NCBI RefSeq assembly: GCF_003268475.1
Contig: NZ_MCIF01000002.1
Location: forward strand, 5,586,100 to 5,650,099
Direction: 5' to 3'
DNA from: Thermogemmatispora tikiterensis
Lineage (GTDB): Bacteria > Chloroflexota > Ktedonobacteria > Ktedonobacterales > Ktedonobacteraceae
DNA length: 64,000 bases
A program made the position numbers and the translations under genes. Shown piece after piece: positions 8,696 to 18,175 of this stretch (the stretch's first letter is position 1; every line of letters starts with the position of its first letter). Below the pieces are notes generated by a model, which did no database searches, had not been told where the DNA came from, and saw only the letters and a list, made by a program, of their open reading frames with translations.

Positions 8696-8942
8696 GCCGG
8701 ACCCTTGCTTGCGACCTCTGTCTATTTATAACATCGCTCCGTGGAGCGTTATTCTCTCCAGTATAGCACGAGGGCCACGCAGATGAAATGCCCTTGAGAA
8801 GATAAATGAACAGGGGAGAACTTTGACCGCTGTTCTGTGGAGGGGGAGGAAGGCCCGAGGAGGCTAGAGGAACCGCGCCGCCCCGGCATCCCTTCCTGCT
8901 TATCTTGACGGGTAGGTGGCCCTTGCTCTGCGGCTGCTGGTG

Positions 8943-8948
8943 TACAAT
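8943..8948 (+). promoter_or_regulatory. -10-like box upstream of the membrane kinase gene
   Basis: TACAAT lies 183 bases before the kinase ATG. The best -35 (TTGCTC at 8923-8928) is only 14 bp away, so the call is weak. Confidence 0.3.
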
Positions 8949-9131
8949 AAAATGGGGAATCTGAAGTTACTGGCCAGCCGGTGCGGCTCGTTCCGGACTG
9001 CTACCGGCGCTGGGTGGGGCAGCACACAGCAGCACACAACGGAACGGAAAAGAACGGGAAGCTGGCCCGCTGCCTGAGCTGATCCTGTCAAACATCTGCT
9101 GCCAAGTGTTGCCCGGGAGAAGGACTACGAG

Positions 9132-10706
9132 ATGACTTTTCCCCTGCCTTTGAAATCTGGGACGGTCGTCGGAGGCCACTATATTATCGACGGTCTAATC
9201 AACCGCGGCGGCTTCGGCTCGGTCTACCGCGGCATTGATACCAGCGAGGGCGATCGTCCTTGTGCTATCAAGGAGACCTACGATGTCACCCCGGCAGCGC
9301 GACGCCAGGCGCTGATGGAGGCGGGCATTCTTTTTACGATCAAGAGCAAACATCTCCCGCAGGTCTACGATGCCTTCGAGGAGGGTGGCCGCTTCTACCT
9401 GGTGATGCAGCTGATCGAGGGCCAGAACCTGCTCCAGCTGATGCAGGCGCGCGGGACCCCGTGCTCTGAGCAAGAGGTGCTGGCCTGGTTTCTGCCTATT
9501 ATGCAAGTACTGCAGGAGCTGCACAGTCGCACACCGGCGGTGGTCCATCGTGATATCAAGCCAGCTAATATTATTCTGACGCTCCAGGGCTATGCGGTTC
9601 TGGTCGATTTCGGCGTAACCAAGCTCTATGATCCTGCCAGTGCCAGCCAGACCATGATCAAAGCGGTGACGGAGGGTTTCAGTCCGCTAGAGCAGTATAC
9701 GGGTACGACAACGCCCCAGTCGGATATCTATGCCCTGGCGGCGACGATGTATTATCTGTTGACGGCAACGAAGCCTCCTTCGGCTATCAGCCGCAGTTTG
9801 CGAGAAACGCTGCAGCCACCGCGCCTGCTTAATCCGCAGATCTCGCCTCGTGTTGAGCAGGCGTTGTTGAAGGGCCTGGCTCTCAATCCAGAGGGGCGTT
9901 TTCATTCTATGCGCGAGTTTGCCGAAGCTCTTCAAGGAAGAAACGTCTTTCTGGGCCATGCTGACCCAACGGTGCGCGTGATCGGTGGGCCGCTGGCCGG
10001 ATCTGGGCTGGGAGCGCGAGCGGGAGCAGGCCCAGCAGTGGTGGTCAAGGGAGCACCCGTACCACGCTCCTCGTCTTATCCGCTCTCGCCGGCTCCTCCA
10101 GCTGGGCCGGGGCGGCAGTCGGTGCCTGTGCCTGCTGGCCAGGGGAGACAGGCGGTCATGGTGGCCCCGCAGCCGCTGCGCCCATTGCCCAGTCCATTAG
10201 GGCAGGGCTGCCTCTGGGGACTGTTGCAGGGCCTTGGTTCGGCGCTTCTGGTGCTACTGCTGCGTACGCAAGAGGCCCTCTTCTTGTCACTGGTTCTGGG
10301 CTGGTCGTGCTATCTACTGGCTGGCTTTATGAGCACTCGTCGCGGCGGCAGTTCACTGCGTGGGGCCCGGGCCGGCTTCTGGGCGGGAATCTGCAGTACG
10401 GTGATGTTCTGGCTCGTCTTCAGCTGTGGGCTGCTGGTCATCGTTACTCAGCGTCTCCAGGGAGAGCTGCAACACGCTAATCAGACGGGGCTTCCTCTTC
10501 AGATTGGGCGCGAGCTGACGCGCATTATCCACCAGGTCGCGCCCTGGCTCTTCTCGCTCCCTTCGGCGGGGAACAGCTCTAATGTTCCTGCCCCTCTTCT
10601 CTATCTTGGTGGCGGTCTGCTGCTGGCGATGACGCTTGGCTGGCTGGGTGGTCTGCTCGGGAGACGCGCTTTCCTCAGTCGTCGCTGGGCAAGCGGGAGT
10701 GTGTAG
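9132..10706 (+). CDS. membrane-anchored Ser/Thr protein kinase with four C-terminal helices
   Basis: Residues 15-270 are an STK domain: glycine loop INRGGFGSV (23-31), Lys47 in CAIKE, HRDIKPAN (139-146), DFG (159-161), and the activation end EGFSPLEQYTG followed by SDIYALAA. A Pro/Gly-rich linker (about 280-355) leads to four hydrophobic segments near 361-377, 383-400, 415-438 and 489-510. The kinase is therefore at the N-terminus in the cytoplasm with a polytopic membrane tail and no extracellular sensor domain. The ATG follows AGAAGGA. Signal and substrates are unknown. This PLEQY subtype is common among GC-rich Gram-positive and Chloroflexota kinases (family knowledge). Confidence 0.88.
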   Translation: MTFPLPLKSGTVVGGHYIIDGLINRGGFGSVYRGIDTSEGDRPCAIKETYDVTPAARRQALMEAGILFTIKSKHLPQVYDAFEEGGRFYLVMQLIEGQNLLQLMQARGTPCSEQEVLAWFLPIMQVLQELHSRTPAVVHRDIKPANIILTLQGYAVLVDFGVTKLYDPASASQTMIKAVTEGFSPLEQYTGTTTPQSDIYALAATMYYLLTATKPPSAISRSLRETLQPPRLLNPQISPRVEQALLKGLALNPEGRFHSMREFAEALQGRNVFLGHADPTVRVIGGPLAGSGLGARAGAGPAVVVKGAPVPRSSSYPLSPAPPAGPGRQSVPVPAGQGRQAVMVAPQPLRPLPSPLGQGCLWGLLQGLGSALLVLLLRTQEALFLSLVLGWSCYLLAGFMSTRRGGSSLRGARAGFWAGICSTVMFWLVFSCGLLVIVTQRLQGELQHANQTGLPLQIGRELTRIIHQVAPWLFSLPSAGNSSNVPAPLLYLGGGLLLAMTLGWLGGLLGRRAFLSRRWASGSV

Positions 10707-10901
10707 TGCCTGCCAGGCCACGCATCGGCAGCCTCCAGGGGACTGGACAAAGGGCCTGGAGAGGCTGGCCTGGCGCTGTGGCTATGGTATCATAGGCGCG
10801 GGTTGCTCCTGCCTGAACTGGCCAACCCATCCTGATTAGACCAACACGAGCACAGACAGAAGGTGGCACGTATTCTGGTGAATGTGAATGATGCAACAAG
10901 C

Positions 10902-13214
10902 ATGACACAGAGCGCAGACGAGGAGATTCTCCCCGTTTCCGAATTAGCGCGCCTGCTGAGCGGCGAGCTGCAGCTGTCCAGTGAGCAGATTGCGCGCACC
11001 CTCACCTTGCTGGATGAAGGCAACACCATCCCCTTTATTGCCCGCTATCGCAAAGAGGTAACGGGCAGCCTCGATGAGGTTCAGATTCAGGCCATTGCCG
11101 ACCGCGCCGCGGCCCTACGCGCCCTTTTTGAGCGCAAGGCTGATGTGCGCCGTTTGATCGCCGCCCAGGGTAAGCTCACGCCGGAGCTGGAAGCGGCCAT
11201 CATGGCGGCTCGCACCCTGCAGGAGGTAGAGGACCTCTATCTTCCCTACCGGCCCAAGCGCAAAACCCGTGCCAGTGTGGCGCGCGAGAAGGGGCTGCTC
11301 CCGCTAGCGGAGCTGATTCTACAGCAACCCGAGCTACCAGGTGATCCGGCCACGGTGCTGGAGGAGCAGGCGCGTCCCTTGCTTGATCCCGAGAAGGGCG
11401 TCGAGACGGCCCTGGAGGCCTATGCGGGAGCGCGCGATATTGTCGCTGAGATCGTCGCCGAAGATGCCAGTGTGCGCGGTGCTGTGCGCGCCCTCTTCTT
11501 CCAGCAGGCCACGGTCAGCGCCCGACCCGTCGATCCCGAAGCCCTGGCTGAGAAAGATCCCAAAGGCACCTACCGTATCTACTATGACTTTCACGAGAGC
11601 GTCGAACGTATGGTCCCGCATCGCGTTCTTGCTCTCAACCGCGCCGAGCGCGAGGAGGTGCTGCGCGTCAGCGTGACGCTCGACTACGAGCAGGCGCGGC
11701 CTGCTATCACGGCTCACTACCCCATCAAGGAGACCTCGCCTTTTGCCGCTCAGCTTGCCCAGGCCATCGAAGACGGCTACAAGCGTCTACTGGCCCCGGC
11801 GATGGAGCGCGAGGTGCGTGTTGAGCTGACGCGCAAAGCTGAAGAGCATGCCATCGGGATCTTCGCAGCCAACCTGCGCCATCTGCTGCTACAGCCGCCG
11901 CTGCGCGGTTACAAGGTGCTGGGTATCGACCCTGGCTATCGCACCGGTTGCAAGCTGGCCGTGGTCGACGAGACCGGCAAATACCTGACCTCGGATACCA
12001 TCTACCTTCATCAGGAGGAGAAAGCCAGGCAGACGCTGCGCCGCCTGATTGGCGAGTACGATCTGAAGGTCATCGCCATAGGCAATGGCACAGCCTCGCG
12101 CGAGACCGAGCAGCTGGTGGCGGGATTGATTCGCGAGCTGGAGGCAGAGACAGGTCGCCGCGGCGAGATCGGCTATGTGATCGTCAATGAGGCTGGCGCC
12201 TCGGTCTATTCAGCCTCCGAGATTGCCCGCCAGGAATTCCCAACGCTGGACGCCACGCAACGTGGTACCATTTCGATCGCCCGCCGCCTCCAGGACCCTC
12301 TGGCGGAGCTGGTCAAGATCGATCCACGCGCGCTGGGTGTTGGTCTCTATCAACACGATGTTGACCAAAAGGCCCTGGCCGAGATGCTGGAGCGAGTGGT
12401 TGTCTCCTGCGTCAACTTTGCGGGCGTCGAGCTGAATTCGGCATCGGCTGCTCTGCTCAGGCATGTTGCTGGCATTAACAGCCGTGTCGCCACTGCGATT
12501 GTCAAATATCGCGAGGAGCACGGCCCGTTCCGCTCGCGTGAGGAGTTGCTGAAGGTTCCTGGCCTGGGACCGGCTACCTTTACCCAGGCCGCCGGTTTCC
12601 TGAAGATCGCTAATGGGGTCGAAATGCTCGACAATACCTTTATCCATCCCGAGAGCTATGCGGCGGCCCGCGCTTTGCTGGCGATGCTCCCCGACGGCGC
12701 GGAGGGGGCACTCAAGCCGGCGGAGCGCGTTGCCCAATTCCGACGCCTGGTCAAGCTGCAAAGCACGCTGGGCCGCGGTCGGCGTCGACAGAGTCAGGAT
12801 GGCGTCGCCATCGATGGCGAGCAAGCCGCCTGGGCCGACATTGCGCGCAAGATCGGCGTAGGGCTGCCGACGCTGCTTGATATCTTGGAGAATCTAGAGA
12901 AACCGGGCCTTGATCCGCGTGATGAGCTCCCTCCTCCTATTCTGCGCCATGATGTCCTGAAGCTGGAGGACCTCAAGCCTGGCATGGTGCTCCAGGGGAC
13001 AGTGCGCAATGTAGTTGACTTCGGCGCCTTTGTCGATATCGGGGTCAAGCGCGATGGGCTGGTCCATATTTCGGAGCTGGCCGACCACTATGTGCGCGAT
13101 CCCCTGGCCGTGGTGGCTGTCGGGCAGGTGGTCCAGGTGCGTGTCCTGGCCGTCGACCTCCAGCGCGAGCAGATCCAGCTCAGCATGCGCGGCCTGCGCA
13201 CGACTGCGCGCTAG
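10902..13214 (+). CDS. tex: Tex-family RNA-binding transcription accessory protein
   Basis: The product (770 residues from the ATG at 10902) follows the Tex order: N-terminal helical domain with LLDEGNTIPFIARYRKE, a YqgF-like RNase H fold with VLGIDPGYRTGCKLAVVD, a helix-hairpin-helix region (INSRVATAIVKYREE and LLKVPGLGPATF) and a C-terminal S1 RNA-binding domain (PGMVLQGTVRNVVDFGAFVDIG). Tex proteins bind nucleic acid and associate with transcription; they are nearly universal in bacteria. The frame is open to a GTG at 10863, but AGAAGG there overlaps that codon, and alignment with the E. coli protein from memory favours 10902. It appears to be a single gene. Confidence 0.93.
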   Translation: MTQSADEEILPVSELARLLSGELQLSSEQIARTLTLLDEGNTIPFIARYRKEVTGSLDEVQIQAIADRAAALRALFERKADVRRLIAAQGKLTPELEAAIMAARTLQEVEDLYLPYRPKRKTRASVAREKGLLPLAELILQQPELPGDPATVLEEQARPLLDPEKGVETALEAYAGARDIVAEIVAEDASVRGAVRALFFQQATVSARPVDPEALAEKDPKGTYRIYYDFHESVERMVPHRVLALNRAEREEVLRVSVTLDYEQARPAITAHYPIKETSPFAAQLAQAIEDGYKRLLAPAMEREVRVELTRKAEEHAIGIFAANLRHLLLQPPLRGYKVLGIDPGYRTGCKLAVVDETGKYLTSDTIYLHQEEKARQTLRRLIGEYDLKVIAIGNGTASRETEQLVAGLIRELEAETGRRGEIGYVIVNEAGASVYSASEIARQEFPTLDATQRGTISIARRLQDPLAELVKIDPRALGVGLYQHDVDQKALAEMLERVVVSCVNFAGVELNSASAALLRHVAGINSRVATAIVKYREEHGPFRSREELLKVPGLGPATFTQAAGFLKIANGVEMLDNTFIHPESYAAARALLAMLPDGAEGALKPAERVAQFRRLVKLQSTLGRGRRRQSQDGVAIDGEQAAWADIARKIGVGLPTLLDILENLEKPGLDPRDELPPPILRHDVLKLEDLKPGMVLQGTVRNVVDFGAFVDIGVKRDGLVHISELADHYVRDPLAVVAVGQVVQVRVLAVDLQREQIQLSMRGLRTTAR

Positions 13215-13426
13215 CTGACCCTCTGGCGAGCCACCGCCGCTGCTCAGCAACGGCAGCTAGCCTGGCTATGGGAGAGTGCTCTTCCGCGCTATGGCCCAGC
13301 TTCATCGTGGGGCCTGTGAAGCGGGCGGAGCTGACCGGCGGGGTGGTGAAATTACGCGCTCTTTCCGCGTTCGCGAGCGGCATTTCTGCTGCAGGCTGCA
13401 CCTGCATAGCCTATAGTAGAACCTGG

Positions 13427-13493
13427 AGTCGGCTGCTGAGGAGCGCAACCCTTCGCAGGCACCAGCGAGGGCCATGCTCCTTAGCAGCCGACT
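13427..13493. terminator. long hairpin downstream of tex
   Basis: Left arm 13427-13444 and right arm 13476-13493 pair over 18 positions with one G-T wobble. The loop itself can form a second stem (CCCTTCGC with GCGAGGG). GCGTTTTTGG follows on the plus strand, which fits an intrinsic terminator, though it lies 212 bases beyond the tex stop and is much longer than usual. Confidence 0.6.
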
Positions 13494-13527
13494 GCGTTTT
13501 TGGTCTCTGTCCAGGTCTCGTCTGACT

Positions 13528-16071
13528 TTAGTCGCCCTGTTGGAGCGGGCGCGTTGGCCTGGTAGCCAGCCGTGGTTCGTCGCCGGTGAGGCGTTGGAGA
13601 AGAGTCAGGCCCTTCTGATGAAGGAAGCTGGCTCCGAGGCGATCAGCCTCGCGAATGGCGCGCAGGGCATAGAGATGGGCCAGCTCCCAGGCTCCCTGCC
13701 GCCAGGCAAAGTCAGCCTCATCGAGGACCAGCGCCGGAACGAAGTAAGGATCAAGATAGTCGCTGGCCAGAGCGATCAGCTGCTCAAGCGTGGCTCGCGC
13801 CCCAACCTGATCGTCGCGCGTATGGCAGAGCAACAGCTGAATCTCCAGGCGCAGCGCCTGGTCGTAGGGGAGGGTAAGCTGCCGCTCCTGGGAGATCAGG
13901 AGGTGCTCGGCGTGGCGCAGAGCCTGGCTGGCCTCTTCCTGACGGCACTGGCGATAAGCGTAGCGTCCCTGCAGCTTCAGCGCTTCGATGGTGCCGCGCA
14001 CATCGCCACACTCCTGGCAGATGCGGAGAAAAATATTAATATAGCGCTGCGCCAGCGCCAGATCTCCCTGGCTGCTGGCCAGCGCGGCCTGATAAAATCG
14101 GGAGCGTGCGAGATAGCTGCGGGGATGGCGGCCCTGGTTGAGTGCGGGTAGTGGCTGCCCCGGCTGCAGCGCTTGCTGGGCCGCCTGGAGGCTCTCCTCG
14201 AAGCGCTGATGGGCCTGCTGAAAATGGCCGTGGTAGAAGTAGAGCGCCCCAAGACGTTGGAGAAAGCAGGCGAGGAAGAACGGGGCTCCTGAGCGCTGGC
14301 TCACCTCAAGGCCACGCAGCAAGAGTGGCTCACTCTCGCTCAGAGGCAGATGAGCTAACAGTCCGAGCAGGGACTGCAGAAGCTGGAGAAAAAATGCGTC
14401 TTGACCGCTCTGGTAAGCCTGAGCAAGGGTCAGCAATAGCTCCGCCTGGCGGCTCTTCAGGGCCGGAATGTCGTGTTGCTGCTCGGTGGCGAAGGCCAGC
14501 AGGGCGGCCTGCCGACGTTGCCATTCTTCCTGGACGTAGGCGCGCAGCAGCGGATGAACCTGGTAGCGTCGTTCTTGGGCGCTGCCATCGCCGTCTGCCG
14601 CGCCATCCATCTCTGGATGGAGATCGAGCAGGGAGCTGCGTACCAGGCGCGCCAGGTGGGCGGCGGTGCTGGCCAGCGTGCGTTGTGGGGAACTGGAAGA
14701 CTCGGCAATGAATGCCTGACCAGACTGAGGACCAGCAGGGCCTATGCCAGTGCAACGCTGTTGCCAGTCAGCCGCCTCAGCCAGGCTAAAGGGCCTGGCC
14801 GTCAGGGGAGCGAGCTGCAACAGTAGCTCTCTCGTCTCCGGGGGAAGCGTGCTCAGCGCCTCGGCGAGCAGGCGGCGTAACTCGCCCTCACTATCCAGCA
14901 AGGCATCGAGTGGATGGAGCGAAAGGCGCTCCGCCAGCAGCTCGCAGGAGATACCGGCATCGACCGCCGTGGCGGCCAGCTCGATGGCTCGCGGGAGGCC
15001 GCCGACGGCGCTGCAGATACGCTCTGCTGCCTGCCGCTCTCTGGCGCTCAAGGTGGGGGCGCTCCGACCCAGGAGGGTCAGGAAGAGCGCGAGAGCGTCC
15101 GCAGGAGCCAGCGGCTCTAGATGGTAGTGATGGGTAGGCAGAGCGGTAGCAGACGGCACGATGCGACTGATCACCAGCATACTGCTGCCGGTAAGATACT
15201 CGCAGCTCTCACTCAGGCGCTCTCCCTGGTAGCTGCCGCAGGTCAGCAGGACCTCGGCGGCCTGGCGCAATGGAAAAGGCGATTCCAGATCGTCCAGCAA
15301 CAGCAAAGTGCGTTGCCCGGCGAGCCGTGTGCGCACCTGGTCGAGCAAGGTGGTCATCTCGGCCTCGGAACAGCTGGTCTGGCCCGACACCAGCATCGAG
15401 GAGAGCATAAGTGTCCCCTTGGTCTGCTCAGACTGATGCTGGCCCACACTGAGGAGAGCAAGCAAGCGCTGAAGCAGGGCGCAAAGACCAGGCAATCCCT
15501 GACAGCCTCGCGCGCTGAGGGCCACGATGCCATCGGGGAAACAGCGCCGGTAACGGTTGCCATCGGTGGCCAATAAATGGACCAGCTCGGCGGCGAGGGC
15601 ACTTTTCCCAACGCCGGGCATGCCACTGATGATATAGATGCCTGGCCCCTCTTCGCGCAGGGCATGGAGAAGGTGCTGAAGCTCGCGATTGCGACCGATC
15701 AGGTGGGTGGGACGGGGAGGGAGCAAAACAGGGCTTGGTGAAGAAGGTCCTCCCAGTTGCTCGGTGAGGGTGGCGAGCAGCTCTGTTTCCTGGGGACTGA
15801 GATCGTGCAGGCCGGCGGCCCGCTGATAGAGCTGCACATCGCGCGGCGTGCGGCAGAGCAGGGCGGCCAGAGCGAGAACGCGCTGTCGGGTTTTCCCGCG
15901 GAAAGGGTAGTGGAGATGGCCGGCTTCCAGCCGCGCCAGGAAGTCTTCAGAGATACCGAGGGCGCGCAGCGCCGGGTCCTTGCGGATTGTCTCGATCAGA
16001 GCCCGCTGGCTGTGCCAGCCGTAGATGCGCCGTCGTTTGCTGAACCATTGGCCGAACTGGAAGGCGTCCAT
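13528..16071 (-). CDS. HTH-STAND-TPR regulatory protein
   Basis: The 847-residue protein starts with an XRE-like helix-turn-helix segment (about residues 5-90), then LIGRNREL (124-131), the mark that opens an NB-ARC/AAA-type NTPase, Walker A GMPGVGKS (150-157) and Walker B LLLLDD (256-261). The C-terminal half (about 530-830) is rich in paired helices of TPR type (for example FYHGHFQQAHQRFEESLQAAQ). STAND proteins act as ligand-gated switches: nucleotide exchange lets them oligomerise and, with an HTH, control transcription. No effector enzyme is fused. No partner gene is adjacent. Function as a transcription regulator is inferred from architecture. Confidence 0.82.
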   Translation of the reverse strand: MDAFQFGQWFSKRRRIYGWHSQRALIETIRKDPALRALGISEDFLARLEAGHLHYPFRGKTRQRVLALAALLCRTPRDVQLYQRAAGLHDLSPQETELLATLTEQLGGPSSPSPVLLPPRPTHLIGRNRELQHLLHALREEGPGIYIISGMPGVGKSALAAELVHLLATDGNRYRRCFPDGIVALSARGCQGLPGLCALLQRLLALLSVGQHQSEQTKGTLMLSSMLVSGQTSCSEAEMTTLLDQVRTRLAGQRTLLLLDDLESPFPLRQAAEVLLTCGSYQGERLSESCEYLTGSSMLVISRIVPSATALPTHHYHLEPLAPADALALFLTLLGRSAPTLSARERQAAERICSAVGGLPRAIELAATAVDAGISCELLAERLSLHPLDALLDSEGELRRLLAEALSTLPPETRELLLQLAPLTARPFSLAEAADWQQRCTGIGPAGPQSGQAFIAESSSSPQRTLASTAAHLARLVRSSLLDLHPEMDGAADGDGSAQERRYQVHPLLRAYVQEEWQRRQAALLAFATEQQHDIPALKSRQAELLLTLAQAYQSGQDAFFLQLLQSLLGLLAHLPLSESEPLLLRGLEVSQRSGAPFFLACFLQRLGALYFYHGHFQQAHQRFEESLQAAQQALQPGQPLPALNQGRHPRSYLARSRFYQAALASSQGDLALAQRYINIFLRICQECGDVRGTIEALKLQGRYAYRQCRQEEASQALRHAEHLLISQERQLTLPYDQALRLEIQLLLCHTRDDQVGARATLEQLIALASDYLDPYFVPALVLDEADFAWRQGAWELAHLYALRAIREADRLGASFLHQKGLTLLQRLTGDEPRLATRPTRPLQQGD

Positions 16072-16420
16072 CCTCTAGACCTCTGTTCCTGCTTCCAAGT
16101 GATGAAGTGGATAGCAAGCCTGGTTAGGGCCTCCAGCTGCCACCGTTGCCTGGATAGGGAGGGAGCCTGTCTCCTTGCCGGTTAATCTAGTCTGGCCGAG
16201 TCCCACTGGCGGCAGCCGGGGCCGGGTTGCTTGCTGGGCGAGAGCCAGTGCTCAGCGCGAGCTGCTCAGGCTACCATTAGTAGAAACGGCTGGCAGGCTC
16301 CAGTGTTGCAAAGACTGGCCCGAGCGGCCCTGGTGGCAAACGGGAAAGAAGGTCTCCAAAGCCAGGGCCGCAGCTCTTCAAGTAGAAAGCGTTCCTCCGT
16401 AGAGAGGATTCGCTGAAGGG
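16072..16420. other. intergenic region upstream of the STAND gene
   Basis: 349 bases between two minus-strand genes. I see no gene, repeat or convincing promoter pair, although the STAND promoter should lie here. Confidence 0.35.
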
Positions 16421-17401
16421 TTACAGGGGTTCTACTATCAGGACAACTTTCCCAGTGGTGCGGCGCTCCGCAATGGCCCGATGAGCGTTAGCCGCCTCTA
16501 CGAGAGGGAATGTCTGCCCGACAAAGATGGTCAACTGGCCGGCGGCCAGATAACGAGCCAGCTCCTGCATGGCGAAAGCAACCTGCTGCGGACGACTGAG
16601 CCAGGCGCTGAGCCAGTAGCCGATGATGGCCTGGTTTTTGTACATCAGCTGGATGCCGCTAAACTGAACGATCTGTCCGCTGGCGGCTCCATAGACGACC
16701 ATCCGGCCAAAGGGGGCCAGACAGCGCAGGCTCTGCTCGGCAATTGATCCGCCGACCATCTCAAGCAGCACATCGGCCCCTCGCCCGCTGGTGGCCTGCT
16801 TGACCTGCTCCGTCCAGTCCTCCTGGCTGTAGTTAATGGCCCAATCGGCTCCCAGTCGCCGGATATACTCCAGTTTAGCCTCGCTGCTTGCCGTGCCAAT
16901 GACCTGGCCGGCTCCCAACAGGCGGGCAAGCTGCACAGCGAAGCTTCCCACGCCTCCAGCGGCGGCATGCACCAGCACACTTTCACCCGCTTGCAGACGG
17001 GCTGAATCGTGCAGGAGCTGATAGGCGGTCACCCCCTGGACTGGCAGGGCGGCGGCCCGCACGAAGTCGAGGGTTTCCGGGATAGGGAAGACCGTCTCGG
17101 CCCTGGCAGTGGCGTATTCGGCATAGCCGCCAGTGGCAAAGGCGGCCACGCGTGTACCCGGGGTGAGGGTGTTGACACCCTCACCCAGCGCTACAATCGT
17201 TCCGGCTACCTCGAAGCCGAGCGTCGTTGGTGTACGTGTGCGCGTCAGATAGGTGCCCTGGCGCTGGGCCAGGTCGGCATAATTCACCCCGGCAGCCGCC
17301 ACCTTGATCAACACTTCACCCTGCCGCGGCTGCGGCGTCTCAATCTCTTCCAGGCGCATGACCTCCGGTCCGCCAGTTTCGTAGATGCGGATCGCTTTCA
17401 T
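16421..17401 (-). CDS. NADPH:quinone oxidoreductase, zinc-free MDR family
   Basis: The 326-residue protein has the N-terminal GroES-like fold (GEVLIKVAAAGVNYADL, LGFEVAGTIVALG) and a Rossmann domain with HAAAGGVGSFAVQLARLLGA, the nucleotide-binding motif of quinone oxidoreductases. The cysteine/histidine zinc ligands of classical alcohol dehydrogenases are absent. Members reduce quinones or enones with NADPH in the cytoplasm. The ATG at 17401 follows AAGGAG at 11 bases and matches the family start MKAIRI. The frame is open to 17620, without family similarity. The gene stands alone, so the physiological substrate is not given. Confidence 0.9.
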   Translation of the reverse strand: MKAIRIYETGGPEVMRLEEIETPQPRQGEVLIKVAAAGVNYADLAQRQGTYLTRTRTPTTLGFEVAGTIVALGEGVNTLTPGTRVAAFATGGYAEYATARAETVFPIPETLDFVRAAALPVQGVTAYQLLHDSARLQAGESVLVHAAAGGVGSFAVQLARLLGAGQVIGTASSEAKLEYIRRLGADWAINYSQEDWTEQVKQATSGRGADVLLEMVGGSIAEQSLRCLAPFGRMVVYGAASGQIVQFSGIQLMYKNQAIIGYWLSAWLSRPQQVAFAMQELARYLAAGQLTIFVGQTFPLVEAANAHRAIAERRTTGKVVLIVEPL

Positions 17402-18175
17402 GGTCCAGCTATCTCCTTCTCTGTGCTGATCGATCGAATGCCTGTCTGTCATCGCCAGACAGGGTGCCTGCTCTCTTGTGCGTCTGCGCTCCTGGTCGCT
17501 CTGGCCGCTTTGGCTGGCTGGCCCGACCGACAGGATAAGCAGATCAATCCGGCTCGCACAAGGGAACGGCGCTTCTGATTCTATCCTATGCAAGGAGACG
17601 CCGCGCCAGGAGGCGAACAAAGCACAGTAGGGTAGCCTGGAGTGGCTGGAACTATGCTCCTCGCTGGACCGCAGGGAGGGAGCAGCCTGGGCCAGAAAAG
17701 AATCTTGTCTGCTCGTTTATTCAACTGACCTGGCTACCACATCCTGATGGGGAATGCGGGAACCTTCCTTGATGAAGGTTGCTCATCTCCTTGGCTCAGA
17801 CATTGGCGCTTCCAGAGGGAATGGCGCTACGAAGAGATCTCCTGGTACGTAATAGCAAGGTGAGAAACGATTTGCTATAATATTCACTAAGAAGAAAGTA
17901 CTAAAGATCCACCACCTCTCTGAGGAAGGCGGGGAGAAGCAGTACAATCTTCACGTGTCCGACATAGGGCGAGTGCACTCATACGGTCTTCATCTCCTGG
18001 ACGGTTTGGCCTCTTCCCTGCGTTATGCTCATGGCAGGAAGAAAAAGGCATAACATAGCGATTGAAACATTGACAGACATGCAATGAACTATGAAGGACA
18101 CGGAAGGCTGCGAGCATCTTCGGCAAAAGATCCTCGTGTGATTGCTTGCGGGCCTTTCTCAGGTGAGGTGAAGGA
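17402..18175. other. divergent intergenic region between oxidoreductase and ftsH
   Basis: The 774 bases contain no supported gene. There is a 7-bp inverted repeat AACCTTC/GAAGGTT at 17761-17780, an AT-rich patch with TATAAT at 17876-17881, and TTGACA at 18070-18075 without a well-spaced -10. An ftsH promoter is expected but not resolved. Confidence 0.4.

Larger units (their letters stand above)
8339..9131. other. divergent intergenic region between sigma factor and membrane kinase
   Basis: This 793-bp region holds promoters for both flanking genes and no convincing gene. A short inverted repeat CGCTCC-GT-GGAGCG lies at 8735-8748. Open frames in it have no recognisable product. Confidence 0.45.

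Noticed and set aside
13474..14151. 225-residue frame opposite the STAND gene
   Set aside because: It is antisense to a clear TPR-coding region and has no domain of its own.
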